Source: Rhizobium sp. WYCCWR10014 (GTDB taxonomy: Bacteria > Pseudomonadota > Alphaproteobacteria > Rhizobiales > Rhizobiaceae). From it: DNA of 64,000 nt. Shown piece after piece: positions 7,806 through 18,267 of this stretch. Under the pieces are notes generated by a model that was given only the letters and a program-made list of their open reading frames with translations, did no database searches and had not been told where the DNA came from. The stretch lies in NCBI RefSeq assembly GCF_001657485.1, contig NZ_LXFU01000029.1:124001-188000 (forward strand), given 5' to 3'. Made by a program: the position numbers and the translations under genes. Position 1 is the stretch's first letter, and each line of letters begins with the position of its first letter.

Positions 7806-8459
7806 TTATTCGGCGTCGCCGTGCGACGAGCCGTTGCGGATTGCCGTCGAGCTCAGGCCGGAGCGCGGTCCGTGGATGAAGGTCCAGGCCGGGGCACGTT
7901 TCTTCCAGAGAACACGGGCGTCATCCTCATCGACACGAGCGAAATCGAAGGTTCTTGCCATTTTCGAGGAGAGGAAGGACAGCGTCGCGCCCGGTCGATC
8001 GACAACCGCGATCGGGAAGGTGCGGGCAATCTCCTGCCATTTCTGCCATTTGTGAAAGGTCTGCAGGCTATCTGCGCCCATGATCCAGATGAAATGCACA
8101 TGCGGATTGCGCGCCTTGACGCGGGCAAGCGTGTTGGCAGTATAGCTGGTGCCGAGCGTCTGTTCGAAGGCGGTGACCTTGACGCGGGGATTGGCGGCAA
8201 CACGCTCGCTTTCGGCAATGCGCTCGGCAAGCGGGGCGAGCTGGTTGCGGCTCTTCAGCGGATTGCCGGGTGTGACCATCCACCAGAGCTGGTCGAGGCC
8301 GAGCCGTTTGATGGCGATCTCGGCAACGAGCGCGTGTCCCTGATGCGGCGGATTGAACGAGCCCCCGAACAGACCGACGACCATGCCGCGCTCGCTGTAC
8401 GGCATGCGGAGATAGTGCCGGTCCACATTCTCAATCGTCACGTCAGGCTTGGTCGTCAC
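7806..8459 (-). CDS. nadD: Nicotinate-nucleotide adenylyltransferase NadD
   Basis: Adenylates nicotinate mononucleotide in NAD synthesis. The nucleotidyltransferase signature GLFGGSFNPPHQGH, the substrate loop WWMVTPGNPLKS, and the C-terminal SSTAIR motif are present. The frame stays open far upstream into proA, so the start must be chosen. A GTG at 8459 follows the proA stop by one base (TGA-C-GTG) and gives 217 residues; the ATG at 8405 gives 199. I prefer the GTG because of coupling with proA. The gene usually sits directly before rsfS; here the mod module and the small RNA lie between. Confidence 0.95.
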   Translation of the reverse strand: MTTKPDVTIENVDRHYLRMPYSERGMVVGLFGGSFNPPHQGHALVAEIAIKRLGLDQLWWMVTPGNPLKSRNQLAPLAERIAESERVAANPRVKVTAFEQTLGTSYTANTLARVKARNPHVHFIWIMGADSLQTFHKWQKWQEIARTFPIAVVDRPGATLSFLSSKMARTFDFARVDEDDARVLWKKRAPAWTFIHGPRSGLSSTAIRNGSSHGDAE

Positions 8460-8460
8460 G

Positions 8461-9736
8461 TCAGGGCCGCGTCTGTCCGGCACCATGCACCCGATATTTG
8501 AAAGAGGTGAGCTGTTCGACGCCGACGGGGCCGCGGGCATGCATCTTGCCGGTGGCGATGCCGATTTCCGCCCCCATGCCGAACTCGCCGCCATCGGCAA
8601 ACTGCGTCGAGGCGTTGTGCAGCAGGATTGCCGAATCGACCTCGGTGAAGAAACGCGCGACGACGTCAGCGTCCTCGGCGATGACCGCCTCGGTGTGGTT
8701 GGAGGAATATGTCTGGATATGGGCGATGGCGCCCGATATGCCGTCGACGACGGCAACCGAAATGATCGCGTCGAGATATTCCGTCGACCAGTCCTCTTCG
8801 GTCGCAGGCTTCATGCCGGGTGCGACCTTCAGCACCGTTGCCGAAGCGCGGATCTCGCAGCCGGCCTCCGTCAGAACCTCGAGCAGCGGCGTCAGATGCG
8901 TGCCGATCGCGGCGCCATCGACGAGCAGGGTTTCGGCCGCGCCGCAGATGCCGGTGCGCCGCATCTTGGCGTTGACGATGATCTTTTTCGCCATTTCGAT
9001 ATCGGCCGAGGCATCGACATAGATGTGGCAAAGGCCTTCGAGATGGGCAAAAACCGGCACGCGGGCCTCGCTCTGCACCCGGGCAACCAGGCTCTTGCCG
9101 CCGCGCGGCACGATGACGTCGATGGCGCCGTCGAGGCCGCGCAACATGGCGCCGACGGCGGCACGGTCGGTGACCGGCACGAGCTGGATAGCATGCTCTG
9201 GAAGTCCCGCCGCCTTCAGGCCCTCGACCAGGCAGGCATGGATAGCCCGCGATGAACGGCGCGAATCCGAGCCGCAACGCAGGATGACGGCATTGCCCGC
9301 CTTGAGGCAGAGGGCGCCGGCATCCGCCGTGACGTTCGGCCGGCTTTCGAAGATCACGCCGATGACGCCGAGCGGCGTGCGGACACGCTCGATCTTCAGC
9401 CCGTTTGGCCGGTCCCAGGCGGCGATGACTTCGCCGACCGGATCGGCAAGAGCGGCGATGGCGCGGACTCCCTCGGCCATGTCGGCGATGCGCTTGTCGT
9501 TTAGCGTCAGCCGGTCGACGAAGGAAGCGAGTATCTCGGTGCCTTCGATGTCCTTGAGGTCCTTGGCGTTCTCGGCAAGAATATGCGCCTTGTTCGCCAG
9601 GATCGCATCGGCCATGGCATTCAGCGCCCTGTTCTTGGCCTCGGTGGACGCAAAGCTCAGCGGTCGTGCGGCAGCCTTTGCCTTGCGGCCGATGTCGTTC
9701 ATCAGCACGTCAATGTCAGGGCCTGGCGCAACGGTA

Positions 9737-9744
<8 letters not shown>
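8461..9744 (-). CDS. proA: Glutamate-5-semialdehyde dehydrogenase (gamma-glutamyl phosphate reductase) ProA
   Basis: 427 residues, normal for the family. It makes glutamate semialdehyde from gamma-glutamyl phosphate with NADPH, the second step of proline synthesis. The catalytic cysteine lies in [17 protein letters not shown]; other aldehyde-dehydrogenase-fold motifs include [17 protein letters not shown], and [17 protein letters not shown]. It overlaps the end of proB by eight bases and is followed one base later by nadD, so proB-proA-nadD read as one translated unit. Confidence 0.97.
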
Positions 9745-12041
<2,297 letters not shown>

Positions 12042-12053
12042 TCAAAGATTATC

Positions 12054-12920
12054 GTGAATTTTGCGAGCTATAACATACAGTACGGCTTCGGTCTCGACGG
12101 CAGATACGATCTGGCGCGCATTGCTCGGAGCGTCGAGGGAGCCGATGTCATCGCGCTGCAGGAGGTGACCCGCGGCTTCTCCCGCAACGGTTTTGCCGAC
12201 ACGGTGGCCGATGTTGCAGCCTTCTTTCCCGACTATTTCTGGGTGTATGGGCCGGCTTGTGACATGCATGTCGAAGCTGATGAAGGCGGGCTTCAGCCGG
12301 TGCGCGGGACGCGTTTCCAGTTCGGCAACATGGTGCTGTCGCGCTGGCCTGTTGTCTCGACCCGGACGCTGCTTCTGCCGCGCAGCCGGACGATCGGCAA
12401 GATCAACCTGCAGCGCGGCGCAACCGAGGCGGTGATCGACGCACCCGGCGGTGCGATCCGCGTCTACTCCGTCCATCTCGACCATGTCTCCCCTGACGAG
12501 CGCATCCGCCAACTGCAATTTCTGAATGCCCATATCAATGCTTTCGTCCAGGAGGGCGGGTCGCTGACGGGGGGTGGTGAGTTCGATCTGCCGGAGCCGC
12601 CGCTGCCGGAGGATTATATCATCATGGGCGATTTCAACATGGAGCCGGAATCGCCGGAATATTGCGCGTTTGCCGGTGCTGGCGGTGGATATTATGGCCG
12701 TGTCGCCAGGATCGGCACGCCGATGGACGCCTTTGCGGCGCTCGAAGCCTATCGCCCGGGGAGCTACAGCTGGATGGATCCTGAGGATCGCGGCAAACGC
12801 ATGCATCTCGATTATTGCTTCGTCAGTTGCGGCCTGCAGAGCCGGTTGAAATCCGCCCGGATCGATACGCAATCCGTCGGTTCCGATCATTTCCCCGTAT
12901 GGGTCGAGATAGGCGATTGA
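12054..12920 (+). CDS. Endonuclease/exonuclease/phosphatase family protein
   Basis: Metal-dependent phosphodiesterase fold related to exonuclease III and sphingomyelinases; the substrate is unknown. Motifs in order: ASYNIQYG (first metal ligand Asn), ALQEVTRG (catalytic Glu), VYSVHLDH, MGDFNMEPES (Asp/Asn) and VGSDHFPVWVEI (terminal Asp-His). About 288 residues from GTG 12054. GGAGG at 12037-12041 would suit the ATT codon at 12048 or this GTG, so the exact start is uncertain. No signal peptide is visible. It is transcribed away from obgE, and a strong terminator follows its stop. Confidence 0.88.
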   Translation: MNFASYNIQYGFGLDGRYDLARIARSVEGADVIALQEVTRGFSRNGFADTVADVAAFFPDYFWVYGPACDMHVEADEGGLQPVRGTRFQFGNMVLSRWPVVSTRTLLLPRSRTIGKINLQRGATEAVIDAPGGAIRVYSVHLDHVSPDERIRQLQFLNAHINAFVQEGGSLTGGGEFDLPEPPLPEDYIIMGDFNMEPESPEYCAFAGAGGGYYGRVARIGTPMDAFAALEAYRPGSYSWMDPEDRGKRMHLDYCFVSCGLQSRLKSARIDTQSVGSDHFPVWVEIGD

Positions 12921-12923
12921 AGG

Positions 12924-12955
12924 AGACGCCGCCGGTGCGGCGGCGTCTGCTTTCT
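12924..12955 (+). terminator. Terminator after the endonuclease/exonuclease/phosphatase gene
   Basis: Perfect 11-bp stem AGACGCCGCCG/CGGCGGCGTCT with GTG loop four bases after the stop codon, followed by GCTTTCT. Confidence 0.75.
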
Positions 12956-12962
12956 AGACCTG

Positions 12963-13011
12963 GAGCATGATGTTGTCCGAAAACCGCATACACTTTTCGG
13001 CATCATGCTCT
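12963..13011. repeat. Short palindromic intergenic repeat, copy 1
   Basis: About 49 bases: GAGCATGATG at one end and CATCATGCTC at the other, with TGTCCGAAAACCG and CACTTTTCGG inside. Related copies lie at 29041-29090 (inverted) and 55491-55540. This copy lies between two convergent genes and two bases from the stop of the GNAT gene. Confidence 0.75.
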
Positions 13012-13012
13012 A

Positions 13013-13600
13013 TCAGGCCACTTTTCGCGGCTGCAGCGTGCCCGGCTGCAGCACGGTTTCGATGTGCGACACCATGGTGTTGCGGGCGAAACAATAGATT
13101 TCGCCGCAACCCGTCATGCGGAAACCGAGCTTCTCCTGCAGTCGCAGCGAAGCCGGGTTGTCGGCGAAGACGCCGGAATGGATCGGCGTCTCCGGCATGC
13201 GGCGCGAGAAGCGCTCGATGATCGCCGTCACCGCCTCGCTCATATAGCCGCGCCGCCAGTAGTAGCGGTTCAGCCAGTAGCCGAGGTGCCAGCGGCCGTG
13301 GCGCAACTCGATCGAGACGTTGCCGATATGGACATCGTCCTTGCCGGTAATCGCCAGCGGCCAGTCGGGCAGGGTGCCTGATGTGACCGGGATCAGCCAG
13401 TCCAGCGCATCCTGCCGGTCGAACGGCGCGGGTACGCGGGACAGCATGCGCGTGACCGCGAAATCGGAAAGCGATTCCGCGATATCAGGCGCATCGCTCA
13501 GCCTGTGGGGGCGGAGCGTCAGCCGGGCGGTCGAGATAACAGGCGCAGGGCCGGGCATCATCGGCTTGACCTCTGGCCTTTGCAGCGCAGTCGTGCTCAT
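13013..13600 (-). CDS. GNAT family N-acetyltransferase (RimJ/RimL type)
   Basis: 195 residues from an ATG at 13600 that overlaps the stop of the upstream GNAT gene by four bases (ATGA). It has the fold of ribosomal-protein or small-molecule acetyltransferases: STARLTLRPHRLSDAPDIAE at the front, a GYWLNRYYWRRGYMSEAV acetyl-CoA segment, and NPASLRLQEKLGFRMTG at the end. The frame is open upstream, but those residues overlap the previous gene. Substrate unknown. It is probably cotranscribed with the next upstream gene, which looks like a paralogue. Confidence 0.85.
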   Translation of the reverse strand: MSTTALQRPEVKPMMPGPAPVISTARLTLRPHRLSDAPDIAESLSDFAVTRMLSRVPAPFDRQDALDWLIPVTSGTLPDWPLAITGKDDVHIGNVSIELRHGRWHLGYWLNRYYWRRGYMSEAVTAIIERFSRRMPETPIHSGVFADNPASLRLQEKLGFRMTGCGEIYCFARNTMVSHIETVLQPGTLQPRKVA

Positions 13601-14253
13601 GCGATGTTCCCCCAGCTTCGGAGGGACATCCAGGTCTTGCGGTCGAGCCTGTACCATTCGACCGGCACGTTGCTGCCGAGCGCCAGCGAGGCGGCGAGCC
13701 CCGAACCCTGGAACTGGAAACCGCACTTCTGGATGACGCGGCGCGACGCGACGTTCATGACCCGGCAACGGGCGTCGATCTGATCGACGTCCTGACGGGT
13801 CCTGAACACCATATCGACCAGGGCATGGCAGGCCTCGGTCGTATAGCCCTGGTTCCAATAGGGCTCGCCTAGCCAGTAGCCGATCTCGACGGTCTTGCCG
13901 TCTGTCTGCGGCTCCACGCCGCAGCAGCCGATAAAGGCGCCGTTTTCGGCTTTGGTGATCGCATAGACGCACTTGCCAATCTCGCCATTTTTCGTGCGAC
14001 GCACGAAGTCGGCAGCATCATCGGCGGTATAAGGGTGCGGCATACGCGATACCATGGTGGCGACTTTGGCGTTATTGGCGAGATGGGCAAGGGCGTCGAT
14101 GTCTTCTTCGTGGGGCGCGCGCATGACGAGCCTTTCCGATAACAAGACAGGGCAATCGGTCCTTAACCGTTCCGGCCTCAGCCGCTCCGTGGAAGACCGC
14201 TGGTCTTCCCGGGGAGACCGTGATTGGTCTACCCTTAACAATTCGCCTTGCAT
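13597..14253 (-). CDS. GNAT family N-acetyltransferase (RimJ/RimL type)
   Basis: 218 residues. After an Arg-rich N-terminal extension of about 35 residues that is not part of the fold, the GNAT domain runs LLSERLVMRAPHEEDIDALA, IGCCGVEPQ, then the acetyl-CoA loop GYWLGEPYWNQGYTTEA and NVASRRVIQKCGFQFQG. The start may therefore be further in. It lies upstream of, and overlaps, a second GNAT gene of the same type. A terminator separates both from rpmA. Substrate unknown; both could act on protein N-termini or antibiotics. Confidence 0.85.
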   Translation of the reverse strand: MQGELLRVDQSRSPREDQRSSTERLRPERLRTDCPVLLSERLVMRAPHEEDIDALAHLANNAKVATMVSRMPHPYTADDAADFVRRTKNGEIGKCVYAITKAENGAFIGCCGVEPQTDGKTVEIGYWLGEPYWNQGYTTEACHALVDMVFRTRQDVDQIDARCRVMNVASRRVIQKCGFQFQGSGLAASLALGSNVPVEWYRLDRKTWMSLRSWGNIA

Positions 14254-14274
14254 GGTTCAGTCCTCCTTGAGGGG

Positions 14275-14308
14275 TAAAGAAAAAGGGGAGATGGCGCCCC
14301 ATCTCCCC
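14275..14308 (-). terminator. Rho-independent terminator of rplU-rpmA
   Basis: Perfect 10-bp stem GGGGAGATGG/CCATCTCCCC (14285-14308) with a four-base loop; on the reverse strand it is followed by TTTTTCTTTA. It lies 70 bases after the rpmA stop. Confidence 0.88.
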
Positions 14309-14379
14309 TGTTTTCTAGACTGAACCTGATACGGCCAGCCGGGTCGATGAGACGCCGGCTGTTTTTGAGCGCTACCGGC

Positions 14380-14649
14380 TTATTCCGCTGCTTCTGCTTT
14401 CGGCATGACAGACACGTAGACGCGACCGTTGGCCTTGGTTCGGTAGTTCACATTGCCGGCGGTAAGCGCAAAAATCGTGTGATCCTTGCCGAGGCCGACG
14501 TTGGAACCTGGATGCCACTCAGTACCGCGCTGACGCACGATAATGTTGCCTGCGATGACGGCTTCGCCGCCGAACTTCTTCACGCCAAGGCGCTTGGACT
14601 GAGAATCGCGACCGTTGCGCGATGAACCGCCAGCTTTTTTGTGTGCCAT
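14380..14649 (-). CDS. rpmA: 50S ribosomal protein L27
   Basis: 89 residues, the normal length. The N-terminus [20 protein letters not shown] reaches the peptidyl transferase centre; there is no N-terminal cleavage extension as in Firmicutes. Core motifs [20 protein letters not shown] and [11 protein letters not shown] are present. It follows rplU by 34 bases in the standard rplU-rpmA pair, and a GGAG motif precedes the start codon. Confidence 0.98.
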
Positions 14650-14683
14650 TGGAGTTCTCCTTTAAAACCTTGTCTCGTTGATC

Positions 14684-15001
14684 TTACTTGGCAGCCACGA
14701 TGTCCGTGATACGGACGACCGTGTGATGCTGACGATGGCCGCGCGAACGCTTCGAATTCTGACGGCGGCGCTTCTTGAAGGCGATGACCTTCTTGCCGCG
14801 GTTCTGTTCGACGACTTCTGCCTTGACAGAGGCGCCGGTAACGAAGGGCGCACCGATCGCAGCGTCGGCGCCTTCGCCGATCACGAGCACTTCGGTGAAT
14901 TCAATGGAGTCGCCAGCGGTGGCTTCCAGCTTTTCGATGGTCAGCACGTCGTTGGCTGCCACACGGTACTGTTTACCGCCGGTCTTGATGACTGCGAACA
15001 T
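14684..15001 (-). CDS. rplU: 50S ribosomal protein L21
   Basis: 105 residues beginning [20 protein letters not shown], with [20 protein letters not shown] and [10 protein letters not shown] at the C-terminus. First gene of the rplU-rpmA operon. Its mRNA probably starts near 15175, giving a leader of about 175 bases that could hold regulation, though I see no known leader motif. Confidence 0.98.
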   Translation of the reverse strand: MFAVIKTGGKQYRVAANDVLTIEKLEATAGDSIEFTEVLVIGEGADAAIGAPFVTGASVKAEVVEQNRGKKVIAFKKRRRQNSKRSRGHRQHHTVVRITDIVAAK

Positions 15002-15181
15002 TTTTTATCCTTTCATGTTCGTTCCAGCGCTCCCCGCTAATCCAGCAGGTGGCTGTCTTTTTATCAGTCGAAGTTAAGCAGGGATTTCAGAGGTCTAATC
15101 CTCGAACTCGTCCTGCCGGTGAAGCCCCGCGCGAGCGCGGGACGGCCAAGGCGCGGATTTCTCCAAACCTATTGCGCAGCC

Positions 15182-15210
15182 GAGATACGCGAGTGACAAA
15201 AAGGTGTCAA
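15182..15210 (-). promoter_or_regulatory. rplU: Predicted sigma-70 promoter for rplU-rpmA
   Basis: Reverse-strand TTGACA (15205-15210), a 17-base spacer and TATCTC (15182-15187). A perfect -35 at the right spacing about 180 bases ahead of rplU. Confidence 0.65.
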
Positions 15211-15305
15211 GGCAAAAGGATGGAATGCTTCGACTTTTCGGCTTGCCAGCCTGTCATTTGCCCGTTATGAGAACGCCCGCGCCGAACAAGCGCCGACCAG
15301 ACCGC

Positions 15306-15395
15306 GGAGAGGTGGCAGAGTGGTCGAATGCACCGCACTCGAAATGCGGCATACCTGCAAGGGTATCGTGGGTTCAAATCCCACCCTCTCCGCCA
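15306..15395 (+). tRNA. tRNA-Ser (anticodon CGA)
   Basis: A 90-base class II tRNA. Acceptor stem GGAGAGG pairs with CCTCTCC, the discriminator is G and CCA is encoded. The anticodon arm is CCGCA-CTCGAAA-TGCGG, anticodon CGA, reading UCG. A long variable arm (CATACCTGCAAGGGTATCG) and the T arm GGGTTCAAATCCC confirm a serine tRNA. Confidence 0.97.
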
Positions 15396-15725
15396 TTTTG
15401 CTTTCGACCGTAATGGGTGTCCGCGTCCTCCTGCTATCTTTCGAACTTTCGGCGAAGTGGACGTCGAGATCGGCTGTCTCCTTGACCACTGCGCTGACAC
15501 GTCGCGCGGGCTCAAGCCGCGGTCGTCAGAGCCATATGCAGCCCGGCACTTGAGGTGAGCGGCGCGACTGATTGCGGCCGGCGCCGAAACGGCTTTGCAC
15601 CCCGTCGCCCATTGCCGAAGCGCAGCGCACCCAAGTCATATGTGAGGAAAAACGCGATCGTCTCCCCCGCGAAAGTGCCGGGCGTGATGGGGTCAAAGGC
15701 CTATGACCCCAGCCTGTCGCGGCTC
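15396..15725. other. 330-base gap with no convincing gene
   Basis: Between tRNA-Ser and the convergent glycosyltransferase gene. Frames here are short or read across the tRNA. I found no terminator hairpin, no repeat shared with the rest of the window and no copy of the tRNA 3' end. Confidence 0.5.
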
Positions 15726-17357
15726 TTATGGGCGGGTGATCCTATAGATCAGCAAATTTTTCAAATCCACAAGCTTGGTTGCGGTCCTGTCCAGATAGTC
15801 GATAACCCCATCATGATGCTCGACGAACAGTCGGCCCTCCTTGTCGGCGGCGTTCTTGGCCACGCCGAACAGATCCGCGCCCTGCGCGCGCAGTTCCTCG
15901 AGTTGTGCGATTGCGGCGGGGTCATCCGCAGCGAATTTCGACCATTCCGCATCACCTCCGCCAGGCGGGAACACCCAGCCGCGCGCCCTGCTGTAGTAGA
16001 CTGCGACGGGATCGCCGACCTCAGGCGCGATGGCCACGACAAGGTCGCCCGGTTGCGCCAACCGCGCCAGTTCCTCGCCAAGCAGCTTGCCGTTCATGGC
16101 GATTGGCTTCTTCATCGTTCTGACGAGGGGCAAGGTCGACCAGGCAAGCGCGATGGCCACGATGAAGATCGAGCGAAGCACGACCGCCGGCGTCAGAACG
16201 GTTTTCGACCCAAGCGTTGCCAGAAGAAGCGCGCCGTGGCCGCAGAACATCGCGATCGGCACATGGAAGATGTGAAAGTTCCACACGTTGCTGGTGATCT
16301 CGCCCGCCGCCGCCAGATAGAGGATGATGGCCGCAGTCAGCCACACATAGGGAATGGTCCAAAGGCTGCGTTGCTTCGGGTCTTCGGCGCGGCTGAGTGG
16401 TATCCACAAGCCGACGGCCAGCAGCACCAAGAATGGATAGCCGTAGAACCACAAGACCGAGGTGTTCCATAAGGATTTGAAGTAGAACCTGTCCCTGACA
16501 TATGTCCAGAAGCCGTAATCCCAGATATAGCCGCCAGTGCCGGCGACATGAAACGGCGGGTAGCTGCGGCCGAGGTAAATCGCCCAGCTGAAGTAAGCGC
16601 CGATGATGGCCAGGCTCAAAAGCCCCGCCAGGAGAACCCAGGTCGCCTGCTTTCGCTTCTTTTCCGAAATCCAGCAGACCATCAGATAGAAGATGGCGGC
16701 GCCGGCCGCGATGCCTGGCGGCTTTGACAGCACACCGAGCGAGAAGCTGACCGTGGCGAGCGGCAGGAGCCAACCGCTGCCGCCGGCCCAGTATTTGGCG
16801 AACAGCCAGACGCCAAGAGTCACCAAGGCCAGCATAGCGGGATCGGGAAGAAAGGAGCTGTCGATCATGATCGCCGCCGGCATCAGCGCGTAGGCCAGTG
16901 CCGCCGCGTGGGCGTGCATCTCGCTCCAGCATAGCGCCGTTAGTCTGTGCAGCGAAAATACGGTCACCAGACCGAAGAATGCCGCAACCACGCGGCCGAA
17001 CCAGTCGTGCCAGCCGAAGAGTTGGTAGAGCAAGGCGGTCAGATAGCTGACGATCTGAAACTCGCGGCCCTGATAGCTTGGCCCGGGTCCGGTCCAGCTG
17101 ACCTCCGGAAAAAAAATGTTCCAGCTGCGCTTCTGGAAATTGTCGGCCATCATTGCGGTGCTTATCTCGCGCCAACTGAAGCCGTCGACCAGCGGCAAGG
17201 TGATCTTGTGGAACCTGAAGACGATGGCAATAAGCAGGATCCCCAGGAAGATTGCCGTGTTGAGGCTCGGGTAGTTGCGAGCAGCCATGTTCCGGTCGGT
17301 CGTCTGCTGCTGACATTGCTGACCTTCGGCCCGATTCAATTTCGGGTCGTCGGTCAT
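15726..17357 (-). CDS. GT39/ArnT-like membrane glycosyltransferase
   Basis: 543 residues with roughly ten to twelve hydrophobic segments (for example LNTAIFLGILLIAIVF at the front, and TWVLLAGLLSLAIIGAYF). The first periplasmic loop carries DGFSWRE, the position of the catalytic acidic residues in the dolichyl-phosphate-mannose mannosyltransferase/ArnT fold, followed by EFQIVSYLTALLYQLFGW and a FLPDPAMLA motif. The C-terminal 130 residues form a soluble periplasmic domain. It probably moves a sugar from a polyprenyl-phosphate donor to a lipid or protein on the outer face of the inner membrane; donor and acceptor are unknown. It overlaps a small upstream ORF by four bases. An inner start (MAARNYPSL) is possible. 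Confidence 0.8.
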   Translation of the reverse strand: MTDDPKLNRAEGQQCQQQTTDRNMAARNYPSLNTAIFLGILLIAIVFRFHKITLPLVDGFSWREISTAMMADNFQKRSWNIFFPEVSWTGPGPSYQGREFQIVSYLTALLYQLFGWHDWFGRVVAAFFGLVTVFSLHRLTALCWSEMHAHAAALAYALMPAAIMIDSSFLPDPAMLALVTLGVWLFAKYWAGGSGWLLPLATVSFSLGVLSKPPGIAAGAAIFYLMVCWISEKKRKQATWVLLAGLLSLAIIGAYFSWAIYLGRSYPPFHVAGTGGYIWDYGFWTYVRDRFYFKSLWNTSVLWFYGYPFLVLLAVGLWIPLSRAEDPKQRSLWTIPYVWLTAAIILYLAAAGEITSNVWNFHIFHVPIAMFCGHGALLLATLGSKTVLTPAVVLRSIFIVAIALAWSTLPLVRTMKKPIAMNGKLLGEELARLAQPGDLVVAIAPEVGDPVAVYYSRARGWVFPPGGGDAEWSKFAADDPAAIAQLEELRAQGADLFGVAKNAADKEGRLFVEHHDGVIDYLDRTATKLVDLKNLLIYRITRP

Positions 17358-17539
17358 CTGAACCGTGTCCTCCCCGACCCCCGACGCGGCGCGATACGCG
17401 CCGTCATCGGATCGAGAGGAAGATTATCGAGAGCAAGATTAGGCTGAGCGGGATCTCGCCGCCGGCGCGGTCGGTTGCGGAGCGGCTCGTAGGCTTCACC
17501 GAGCAGCGGCTTGGAAGGCTTGCGGGGCGGCTTTGTCAT
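17354..17539 (-). CDS. Small Arg/Pro-rich hypothetical protein
   Basis: 61 residues beginning MTKPPRKPSKPLLGEAYEPL, very basic (clusters RNRPRRRRD and PRRGSGRTRFR) and without membrane segments. I do not recognise it. The argument for it is its ATGA overlap with the glycosyltransferase gene, typical of translational coupling, and nothing else upstream. It could equally be a chance frame in a 5' leader. Confidence 0.4.
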   Translation of the reverse strand: MTKPPRKPSKPLLGEAYEPLRNRPRRRRDPAQPNLALDNLPLDPMTARIAPRRGSGRTRFR

Positions 17540-17670
17540 GACGGCAGTTCATCAGCAATGCCTTAAAAAGCAATTAGCCCAGATTGATTACTGACTCCAT
17601 CCCCCATGCGAACACAATAAGGGCATCGGCGAGACGGCTCACCTTGATAGTCTCTGTCGCTCAGCCAGCG

Positions 17671-18231
17671 TCAGTTGCCCAGCGCCTTCTTCACCCAGAC
17701 TTCGACCTCATCGCCGCTGATCATGTCGGGCTGCACGAGCCCGTCGATCATGAAGGTCGGCGAGACATGGATGCCGTTCTGCCGGGCATATTTGCAGTGC
17801 CATTTGATCTCCCGGTCGAGATCCGGGATGGCGAAGACTTCTTTCAGCTTGACGCCGCTGTAGCCTTCCAGGCGCTCGATGATCTGGTTCGGCGTCACAT
17901 CCATATTCGGGCCGCCGGCATGACGCTCGAATTCGAATTCTTCGCGATGGGCGGCGATGGCTGATATCACTTTCTTTGCTGTCTGCTTGCCGCCTTCCAA
18001 CGTTGAGGCTGCGATGATGCAGCGGACGAGGACACCCGAATACATATGCCAAGGTTGCGACTGCAGGCGGATCTTCACGGTGATCTTGTCTTCGCCGGCC
18101 TGGCTCAGCAGGTCATCGAGCTTGTTGAACGCTCTGACCGAATAGGGGCAAGTCGGCTCCAGAAAGGCTTCGAAGATGCGGGGTCCATTGCCCCAAGTGA
18201 GCGGATCTGCATGCCAGGAAGTGGTCGTCAT
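17671..18231 (-). CDS. DsbA-like thioredoxin-fold protein
   Basis: 186 residues. FLEPTCPYSVRAFNKLDDLL has a CPYS motif in place of the CxxC redox pair, so one cysteine is missing and a plain disulfide-exchange role is doubtful. The cis-Pro loop follows late (GIHVSPTFMIDGL), and the helical insertion in between is of DsbA/2-hydroxychromene isomerase type. No signal peptide is seen, so it is probably cytoplasmic. It could be a glutathione-dependent isomerase or a peroxiredoxin-like protein. Neighbours give no hint of function. Confidence 0.75.
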   Translation of the reverse strand: MTTTSWHADPLTWGNGPRIFEAFLEPTCPYSVRAFNKLDDLLSQAGEDKITVKIRLQSQPWHMYSGVLVRCIIAASTLEGGKQTAKKVISAIAAHREEFEFERHAGGPNMDVTPNQIIERLEGYSGVKLKEVFAIPDLDREIKWHCKYARQNGIHVSPTFMIDGLVQPDMISGDEVEVWVKKALGN

Positions 18232-18267
18232 GGAATTCCTCTCTGAAGGTAAAGCATCCGCAGCGAC

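Noticed and set aside
15306..15395. tRNA-Ser as an integration site of a genomic island
   Set aside because: No copy of the tRNA 3' end and no integrase found; kept only as a low-interest idea.
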